Shown here in pieces: positions 1 to 7,000 of a stretch of DNA of 64,000 nucleotides (positions within the stretch are counted from its first letter, which is position 1; every line of letters starts with the position of its first letter). The notes below the pieces were generated by a model. It ran no database searches and was not told the DNA's origin. It saw nothing but the letters and a program-made list of their open reading frames with translations. A program made the translations under genes and the position numbers. Source of the DNA: Bacteroides cellulosilyticus (lineage in GTDB: Bacteria; Bacteroidota; Bacteroidia; Bacteroidales; Bacteroidaceae); NCBI RefSeq assembly GCF_020091405.1, contig NZ_CP081903.1:3038501-3102500 (forward strand). The letters run 5' to 3'.

Positions 1-246
1 TATAAATTGTCTGTATTGAAGAGATGGATGGGAAGTCATGCCCATCTAAGTACGTATACTATTCGTCATACGTGGGCAACAATGGCTTATCATTGTGAAA
101 TACATCCGGGTATCATATCAGAAGCAATGGGACATTCATCTATCAAGGTTACGGAAACTTATTTGAAGCCTTTTCAAAATCAAAGGATAGATCAAGCCAA
201 TCAAGAAGTTATCTCTTTTGTGAAAGGGCATGCTGCTGTCTGCTAA
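1..246 (+). CDS. Tyrosine recombinase, C-terminal end (partial)
   Basis: This is the 3' end of a phage-integrase-family site-specific recombinase; the reading frame is open from base 1, so the gene begins outside the window. The visible catalytic core carries the late tyrosine-recombinase signature: TIRHTWAT (the Arg of the HxxR box; His is replaced by Thr-Ile context here), then GHSSIKVTETYLK, with the conserved His in GHSS and the nucleophilic Tyr in ETYLK. The family cuts and rejoins DNA through a 3'-phosphotyrosine link. In Bacteroides, recombinases of this size class either move conjugative elements or invert promoters of surface genes. The next gene is a surface lipoprotein, which makes the second role possible, but the N-terminal arm-binding region cannot be seen. 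Confidence 0.88.
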   Translation, partial: YKLSVLKRWMGSHAHLSTYTIRHTWATMAYHCEIHPGIISEAMGHSSIKVTETYLKPFQNQRIDQANQEVISFVKGHAAVC

Positions 247-690
247 AGATTGGGGCGGATTTTATAGAGTTTCATTATAAAACGCTGATATTTGACTGTT
301 CTAGAAATACAAATAATCAGCTAATTTCCTGGGATATTTTCTCCGGTTGTTTTTCCTATTTCCTTTCTTATAGCTTATGTGTCGCGTGTATGTTATTGTA
401 TATCAGTAAAATATTGTATTTTTCTTTAGTGGGTTTTATCAAATATTCCTCTTTCTCACTCTATTCTATGTACTCTTTTCTTACAAATTAGTTTGATAGG
501 TAATCTCTCCCATGTTTCGACATATTATTTGACTAATAAAAGACTTTTCCTGGAGTTTTTTCATACTTTTTTCTTTTTATTCAACAATTCCGTTACCTAT
601 AAAGTAACGGTATATAATGAGATGAGGATTATTGATTAGACTATTATTATTCTTTATTTTTTTAAATTTATAAATTTAAAGTTTTTTATT
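247..690. other. AT-rich spacer, recombinase to lipoprotein
   Basis: This is a 444-base gene-free spacer rich in T tracts. It holds a 7+7 bp dyad at 590-610 and a perfect 20-bp all-AT palindrome at 661-680 just before the lipoprotein start. I found no clean TAnnTTTG -7 box reading towards the lipoprotein, so its promoter is not evident in the orientation present here. Confidence 0.6.
590..610. repeat. Perfect inverted repeat, possible recombination or operator site
   Basis: CCGTTAC and GTAACGG are perfect inverted arms separated by seven bases (CTATAAA). The site lies 80 bases before the start of a surface lipoprotein and about 340 bases after a tyrosine recombinase. Short dyads with a 6-8 base core are the usual form of tyrosine recombinase crossover sites, and also of operators. 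No second copy was found in the window, so inversion is only a hypothesis. Confidence 0.45.
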
Positions 691-3360
691 ATGAACAAAA
701 AATTTCTAAGTGCAATCCTGTTCGGGGCTTTAATGGTTGGCTCTGCGGGGACATTTACGTCTTGTAAAGACTACGATGACGACATTGACAGTTTAGATCA
801 GCGAGTAACTGCTGTTGAGAAGCTTGTTAGTGATCTTCAAGCACAGATTAAGGATGGTGCTGTTATAACAGATGTATCATCTACTGCAACCGGAGTTACT
901 GTAACTTTAAGTAACGGAAAGACATTTAATTTGACTAATGGTACTAATGGCACTAATGGTACTAATGGTGCAGATGGTGCACCTGGTTCTGTTGTGACAA
1001 TCGGTGATAATGGTAATTGGTATATTGATGGTGCCGATACAGGAAAACCTGCTCGTGGTGAGAAGGGTGATAAAGGCGACCAAGGCGATAAGGGTGACCA
1101 GGGTGATAAAGGCGACCAAGGTGATAAGGGTGACCAAGGTGATAAGGGTGACCAAGGTGATAAAGGTGACCAAGGTGATCCGGGGGTATCAGCGCCTACT
1201 ATCTACTATTATCCTGGAACTGAAGGTGCAGAGGCTGGCTATTGGGTAAAAGTAACTATTACTCCTGATGGTACAGAAAGTAAATCTGTCACTTCAGAAA
1301 CATGTTTGCCAAAGGGGACGGTTACTGCTATATGGGATACAGAAAACGGCTATTTGATTCTTAATAATGTAGCTGGTACTGACGAGCCGGTTAAAATAAA
1401 GTTAGTTGATACCTTGCGTTCTCTAGCTTTTGTGCCACAAGTCATAGATAAAGGTTTAGGTATGGGCGTTATTGATTTTTATTCAATATTAGTTCCCGAT
1501 AAAACAGTTGCTGGTAAAATGAATTTTGTTGCTACCAATACTCCGATTGTTACTTACCGCCTGAATCCTCATAATGCAGATGTGAAAAATGTAGAATGGT
1601 CTTTCATTAATCGTGTAGTAACGACTCGTGTTGCTGGTGATAATACTAATTTACTTTCTATTGTGAGCAAAGAAGCTGGTGATAAAGGTGGCTGGAATTT
1701 TGTGGTGAAGGCTAACAATAACTTGGCAAGCTTGGCCGCTAATCAAGAAGCTATTGTTGCTTTACAGGCATACAATAAGGATAATATGTCTGAAATTGTT
1801 TCAGACTATGCAGTAGCTAATATTAAGGATTTGAAAGATTTTAGTATTGCAAAGAAACATTTACTGGGAACAGGGGTTTCTTATTATACTACAATAAAGA
1901 GTTCTGCAATAGTAGACTATAAATTAGTATATAACAAATCTGTTAAATTGAAAGATTTGGTAGAAGCTTGGGAAACTAAAGAGGTGATGAAGAGTCTTGT
2001 AAGTCTTGGTTTTGAACCGACTTATGAATTTACCAAGGTTAGTAAGATGGGATCTGATGGAGTTACTGATCAATCGAAGTTTGTGACATTGACTGACCCC
2101 AAAAATGAAGGTGTTGTAGCCGTTGATAAGGAATGGTTGACTAATGGTGGTAGAGCTGCTATCGGCAAAACTCCATTGTTCCATGCCGTAGCTAAAGTGA
2201 ATGGTACTGAAATTGCTTCTGGTTATTTTATGATTGAAATTGTTGAAAAAGAAAGTGTAGAGACTACGCCTTTAGAAGTAACTATACCTTTGGGTGATGT
2301 GGAGTATTCTAAACTTCCTGTAACAGAGCAGATTGATTGGGCAGAAGCTACAACTAAGATTTATGAAGAATTAGGACTATCTAAGGCTCAATTTGAAACA
2401 CTCTATCAAAACTGGAACTGGCAATATCCTATAACTGGGGTTGAAGTTGCTGGTTATAGCTTTGGTGATGCAACAGCAACCGCAATAGCATATATCAATA
2501 TTTCGAATGCTGTTGCTTTGAGTGAGAATACAGTTACGGCTACATTGCGTTATCCTTCAAAGGATGTATATAAGAATCGTGATGTCTTGATTCACTTTAC
2601 ATATAAGATTGTTGATAATTGCAAGAAGCCTGTATTGTCAGATATCTATTCTCCGAATGGTATTACAACTGTTAAGGGTAAGATGGTAAATAATAAATGG
2701 AAACTGGAAGCTAATTTGAGAGAGTCCTTTGAGAATTATCTGAGTGATTATGAACTGGCGCCGAAACCCAATAATCATACTCGCATATATTTCCGTCTTG
2801 AACCTACAACTCCTGTACAAACTGGTGCAACGATTTCTTCTGGCAATTATCTTACTCAAGCGATTTCTTTGGATGGAAAATTGACTGGTGAAAGTAAATC
2901 ATACTCAGTTCAGATGGTTGCTGATCGTGCAAATGGTTCATCAGAGATTCTTTCAACCTTCACAGTACGTTTCGTAACTCCATTTACGGTAACGATTGAT
3001 CCGGTTACATTGCAAACATTGCCTGCAGAACCTGATACCAAAGACCTCTCTAAGCTGGTTACTATTAAAGAAAATGGCGGAGAGAGCAAAGTACTCTATC
3101 AGAATGGTGCAATCAATGCTGTAAATGCAGGTAAATATGGTTTGACTAGTGCTGATTTTAAATTCTCTTACGGTGTGAATGCTGGTAGTGAATTTGGTGG
3201 TAACTTGACGATTAACCCTACTACAGGTATGATTACCTGGGATAATGAAGGTAGTATCTTGCATGAAAATCTGACAGCTGAATCTGTTGTGAAGTTTACA
3301 GTTGAAAGTCTTGTAGAGCTTACAAAGAAAGGTCAGATTACCGTAAATAAGAGTAAATAG
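691..3360 (+). CDS. Surface lipoprotein with collagen-like repeat tract
   Basis: This 889-residue lipoprotein has a lipobox (TFTSC, Cys25). The acidic stretch KDYDDD follows the cysteine directly, as in Bacteroides lipoproteins sent to the cell surface. Residues 32-54 look like a short coiled coil, the arrangement of DUF4988-type N-termini often annotated as PL29-like. NGT repeats follow at 83-93, then an uninterrupted Gly-X-Y tract at about 123-171 made mostly of GDKGDQ units. The remaining roughly 700 residues look like beta-rich, Ig-like extracellular domains with no catalytic motif that I recognise. Collagen-like tracts trimerise in other bacterial surface proteins, so a trimeric stalk is inferred. 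A rho-independent terminator follows. The ligand is unknown. Confidence 0.8.
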   Translation: MNKKFLSAILFGALMVGSAGTFTSCKDYDDDIDSLDQRVTAVEKLVSDLQAQIKDGAVITDVSSTATGVTVTLSNGKTFNLTNGTNGTNGTNGADGAPGSVVTIGDNGNWYIDGADTGKPARGEKGDKGDQGDKGDQGDKGDQGDKGDQGDKGDQGDKGDQGDPGVSAPTIYYYPGTEGAEAGYWVKVTITPDGTESKSVTSETCLPKGTVTAIWDTENGYLILNNVAGTDEPVKIKLVDTLRSLAFVPQVIDKGLGMGVIDFYSILVPDKTVAGKMNFVATNTPIVTYRLNPHNADVKNVEWSFINRVVTTRVAGDNTNLLSIVSKEAGDKGGWNFVVKANNNLASLAANQEAIVALQAYNKDNMSEIVSDYAVANIKDLKDFSIAKKHLLGTGVSYYTTIKSSAIVDYKLVYNKSVKLKDLVEAWETKEVMKSLVSLGFEPTYEFTKVSKMGSDGVTDQSKFVTLTDPKNEGVVAVDKEWLTNGGRAAIGKTPLFHAVAKVNGTEIASGYFMIEIVEKESVETTPLEVTIPLGDVEYSKLPVTEQIDWAEATTKIYEELGLSKAQFETLYQNWNWQYPITGVEVAGYSFGDATATAIAYINISNAVALSENTVTATLRYPSKDVYKNRDVLIHFTYKIVDNCKKPVLSDIYSPNGITTVKGKMVNNKWKLEANLRESFENYLSDYELAPKPNNHTRIYFRLEPTTPVQTGATISSGNYLTQAISLDGKLTGESKSYSVQMVADRANGSSEILSTFTVRFVTPFTVTIDPVTLQTLPAEPDTKDLSKLVTIKENGGESKVLYQNGAINAVNAGKYGLTSADFKFSYGVNAGSEFGGNLTINPTTGMITWDNEGSILHENLTAESVVKFTVESLVELTKKGQITVNKSK
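1057..1200 (+). repeat. 18-bp tandem repeat coding for GDKGDQ
   Basis: About seven to eight near-identical 18-base units, differing mainly at third positions (ggt/ggc, aaa/aag), encode the collagen-like tract of the lipoprotein. Units in frame with this period can expand or contract by slippage without breaking the gene, so tract length probably varies among strains. Confidence 0.9.
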
Positions 3361-3442
3361 TTAAAGCTAATAGAATTGATACAACTACTCTGTGAAGACT
3401 AGTCCTTTTTTTCACCATCGTGAAAAGTAAAATGTTGTTGTG

Positions 3443-3485
3443 TGAGGCTGTTTCCAGTGGGAAACGGCCTCACTCTTTTTCTGCC
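3443..3485 (+). terminator. Rho-independent terminator after the lipoprotein
   Basis: GTGAGGC pairs with GCCTCAC, and inside it GTTTCC pairs with GGAAAC around a four-base loop; the stem is followed by a T-rich run. It ends the lipoprotein transcript. Confidence 0.85.
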
Positions 3486-3637
3486 ATTTTGTCTCCTGCC
3501 TTGTCATTCGTTTCATTTCCTGCCATTCTTGCTTGTTTTCTCCTTGTCTAATCTTCTTATTTTTGATGTAGATCAAGAAATATGTTATAAAACATACTTT
3601 TCTATAATATATCGCTCGAAGTTTCGAACAAAGGTCT

Positions 3638-3645
3638 TATTTTTG
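3638..3645 (+). promoter_or_regulatory. Bacteroides-type promoter for the twin-peptide unit
   Basis: TATTTTTG matches the TAnnTTTG -7 consensus. It lies about 55 bases before the first peptide start. A TGTTATAAAACAT motif occurs on both sides, at about 3581-3593 and 3647-3659, and could be a regulator site. No good -33 TTTG was found. Confidence 0.55.
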
Positions 3646-3699
3646 TGTTATAAAACATGATTTTAATAGGATAACAAGATTTTTAAGGAGGATAACAAA

Positions 3700-3777
3700 A
3701 TGAAAATGTTAAAGAAAATTTTTAAGCACATCAGCGAAGCTGATAAGCACGTTTGGGGTTACTCTACAATTTATTAA
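3700..3777 (+). CDS. Small cationic peptide 1 (25 residues)
   Basis: The 25-codon frame starts at an ATG preceded at eight bases by a strong Shine-Dalgarno (AAGGAGG, 3685-3691), rare in this window. The product begins MKMLKKIFKH and ends WGYSTIY: a basic, probably amphipathic N-terminal half and an aromatic tail. It has no signal peptide or leader motif that I recognise. The second peptide 56 bases downstream shares the KKIFK start and a GY(S/T) motif near the end, so the two look like diverged copies. Promoter, peptides and terminator form one compact unit. The function is unknown: a membrane-active or signalling peptide, a toxin, or a regulatory leader are all possible. Confidence 0.6.
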   Translation: MKMLKKIFKHISEADKHVWGYSTIY

Positions 3778-3833
3778 ACCCCTTTTTATGAGTGTGTATT
3801 TGATTTTTAGGTATTAGTTTAATTTTTAAGGTT

Positions 3834-3926
3834 ATGAAAAAAAAGATTTTTAAAACATGGAGAAACATTCTCGCCGAAGTAGGTCGGAATGAGATGTTGA
3901 TGATGGGTTATACCCTGAAGAAGTAA
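3834..3926 (+). CDS. Small cationic peptide 2 (30 residues)
   Basis: The 30-codon frame reads MKKKIFKTWR at its start and MLMMGYTLKK at its end. It resembles peptide 1 in the KKIFK start and the Gly-Tyr motif near the C-terminus, with a helix-prone middle (NILAEVGRNE). The ribosome site is weaker (AAGG 5-8 bases upstream). It is followed within 27 bases by a very strong terminator, which supports it as the last gene of a dedicated transcript rather than a chance frame. It matches no family that I recognise. Confidence 0.5.
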   Translation: MKKKIFKTWRNILAEVGRNEMLMMGYTLKK

Positions 3927-3952
3927 AAAAGCATTTGAACTAGACTTTATGA

Positions 3953-3993
3953 AGCGAGAAGTACGTCCTGAAAACGTATTTCTCGCTTTTTTT
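3953..3993 (+). terminator. Strong rho-independent terminator of the twin-peptide unit
   Basis: A 14-base-pair stem (AGCGAGAA...TTCTCGCT, one G-T pair) closes a seven-base loop and runs directly into seven T residues. It separates the small-peptide unit from the macroglobulin gene. Confidence 0.93.
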
Positions 3994-4090
3994 ATATCCC
4001 TTTGAAAGCTTTTTTATATAAAAAACAGCTTTTGTTTAAACTTTATTCCCTTTCTTTGTTGTTAGTACAAAGACTAACAGAATAGTATCC

Positions 4091-7000
4091 ATGGAAAGAA
4101 TTCAAAGAATTTGTAGTTTGGTGCTGCTGGCAGCGTTTTGGGGCTGTGTGCCTGTGCTGCATGCGCAGTCGTTTGATAAGTTGTGGAAGCAAGTGGAGCA
4201 AGCACAGGAAAAGAGTTTGCCGCAAACTGTGATTAAACTGACGGATGAGATATTCCGGAAGGGGGAACGCGAAAAGAATACCCCGCAGATGCTTAAAGCC
4301 TATATGTGCCGGAATACATATCAGAATATACTGACGCCCGATAGTTTCTATGTCAATCTGAAAGGATTGGAACAATGGGCGTTGCGTGAGCAAAATCCGG
4401 TCAGCCGTGCAGTGCTGAATTCACTGGTGGCGAGTATCTATGCCGATTATGCCGATAATAACCGGTGGGAATTGCAACAACGCACTTCGCTTAATCTGGG
4501 AGAGACGGCTCTACCGGCGGATATTCGCGAGTGGAGTGCCAATTTGTTTGTGAACCAGGTAATGAAATATACCGGTGAAGCCCTGAAAGATTCTACCGAG
4601 TTATTGAAGACATCTTCGCGTACTTATATTCCTTTTGTGATTTTAGGAGATGCAAGTGAATACTACCATCATGAAATGTATCATTTGCTGGCATCACGTG
4701 CTATCGATGCTTTACAGAAAGTCTCGTGGTTTGATACGGATTCTTTGGTAAAGAAAGACATTATGGGTATTTATGGGCAGATGATAAATACCTATCGGAA
4801 GATGCCTGATCGGGAAGATGCTGCCGTACTGACTATGCTGGATTATATGGCTTGGCGTAACCGTGAAGGGGATGTCTTGCTTCGTCCCCGTGCTGTAAAA
4901 GAAGGTGAGAGCGAAGCACCGAACCAATATCTACGTGCATTAGACCGTATCATTAAAGACTATGGTAAACGTGATGTATGTGCAGAGGCGTATCTGGCTA
5001 AAGCCCGTTATTACCGCAACATACGTAAATATCCGGAAGCATTGCACGCCTGTGACGAGGCTATTACTCTTTACCCTGACTACAAACGCATATCCGCATT
5101 GCGTGAACTGAAAGAAAGCATATTGCAACCTCAACTTAACCTGACTGCAAGTAAGGCTACTTACCCCGGTGACTCTTTGAAATTGAGAGTGACCCATTGT
5201 AATCTGGATGGATTTACAGTGAACCTGTTTCATACTACTTTATTGAAAGAGGAAACTGATATGCCACAGATCAATTCCTCTTTTTATAAGAAATATGCCC
5301 GTAAAGTGAAGACAGAACACTTCTCTTTGTTGCGTCCGGATAATTACCAGTCAGCAGACAGTACATATAGCATGCTGATGCCCCGCGAACCGGGTGTTTA
5401 TGTTATGCAGATTGTGCCTGATGACAAGAAAGGTAAAACTTCTGAAAACTATCTCTATCTTACCCGCTTCAAGGTGCTGACTTTGCCTTTGTCGAATAAG
5501 GATTTTGAGATTGTAGCTTTGGATGCTGAGACAGGAAAGCCTATTGCAGATGCTCAGATTACTTTCTATTCCAGTTACGGAACAAAGAATAATGAGGTGC
5601 TGGAGCAGAAAACTACAGATGCTTCGGGCAAGGTGGTAATGCCGTGGGGTAAGCAATTCCGTGCATTGAGTGCTACGAAAGGTACTGATACGGCAATGCC
5701 ATTGCAGCGTATTTATAATAACTCTAATGGAGCTTGGAATGACACAAATGAAGAGTTCGATGAAGTGAAGATTTTGACGGACCGTTTCATATATCGTCCG
5801 GGACAGACTATCTATATAAAAGGTATAGCTTATTCCCAAGAGGGAGATAACGCCAAGGTTCTTCCCAATGCAACTTATACGGTGGAACTGTCGGATGTGA
5901 ATGGCAATGATATTGGAGAGAGAAAAGTCCGTACCAATGAATTTGGTTCGTTTACCACAGAGTTTGTACTGCCTGCTGCCTGTCTGAATGGATCTTACAC
6001 GATTGAAGTTGATGAAACTGATGGCCGGGCATTTGTACAAGTGGAAGAATACAAGCGTCCTACATTCGATATAGTTTTTGATCCTCAGAAGGATTCCTAT
6101 CAGGTGGGAGACAGCGTACAGGTGAAAGGTACGGCGAGTTCCTTTAATGGTGTGCCTTTGCAAGGATTGGAACTGAGCTATACTGTAACCCGTAGTCTGT
6201 TTTCGTGGTGGAGATCTTATGGGCAGAGTTCCACTTCACTGGCTTCCGGTACTGTGATGATAGGAGATGACGGAATGTTCTCTATTCCTGTCCGCCTGCA
6301 AGGTGTGAAAGGGGAGAATTCCGGTTTTTATACCTATCAGATAGAAGCCTTTGTAACCAATCAGGCTGGTGAAACGCAAAGTAGTGTGACCACATTATCA
6401 GCAGGCAACCGCTCACTTGTTTTGTCTGTCGAAACGGAAGAGCATATCTGCAAGGATGACAGTATCCGTCTGACATTCGTAGCGCGAAACCTGAATATGC
6501 AACCTGTTGCAGTGAAGGGTGAGTACCGCCTGGTACAGACTGTAGACGGAAAACCGGAAGTCCGTTTCAGCGGACAGTTTACTTCTAATGTGGAAGTATT
6601 GTTGCCGGAATGGAAGAATTTACCTTCAGGCGCTTACGAACTACAATTAGCAGCCAAGGATGATCAGGGCAGGGATGTTGATTACAAGCAAAATATTGTA
6701 CTCTTCTCTTATAATGACAATCGCCCTCCTGTAGAATCGCCTGTCTGGTTCTATGCACGTAATACAGAGTTTAATGCCGGACACCCTGCCCAATTCTGTT
6801 TGGGGACTTCTTATAAGGATGCTTATGTTATGCTGGATGTATTCAGCGGTAAAAAGCGTTTGAGTAGTACGGTGCTTCAATTATCCGACTCTATTGTTCG
6901 TTTTGATGTTCCTTATAAAGAGGAGTATGGAGACGGGATAGAGTACCTGTTTGCTTTTGTCAAGGGTGGTGAATTCTATTCTGAAAAGGTCGACTTGCAA

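Noticed and set aside
661-680. Perfect 20-bp all-AT palindrome before the lipoprotein
   Set aside because: It is A/T only in an AT-rich spacer, so a chance palindrome is likely. It was noted in the spacer entry and not given a function.
907-1173. Minus-strand frame of repeated VTLITL units opposite the collagen-like tract
   Set aside because: It is the complement of the GDKGDQ-coding repeat. The repetition is a by-product of the real coding repeat.
5351-6163. 270-codon open frame on the minus strand inside the macroglobulin gene
   Set aside because: It lies wholly within a well-supported gene on the other strand, has no domain or ribosome site, and reflects codon usage of the real frame.
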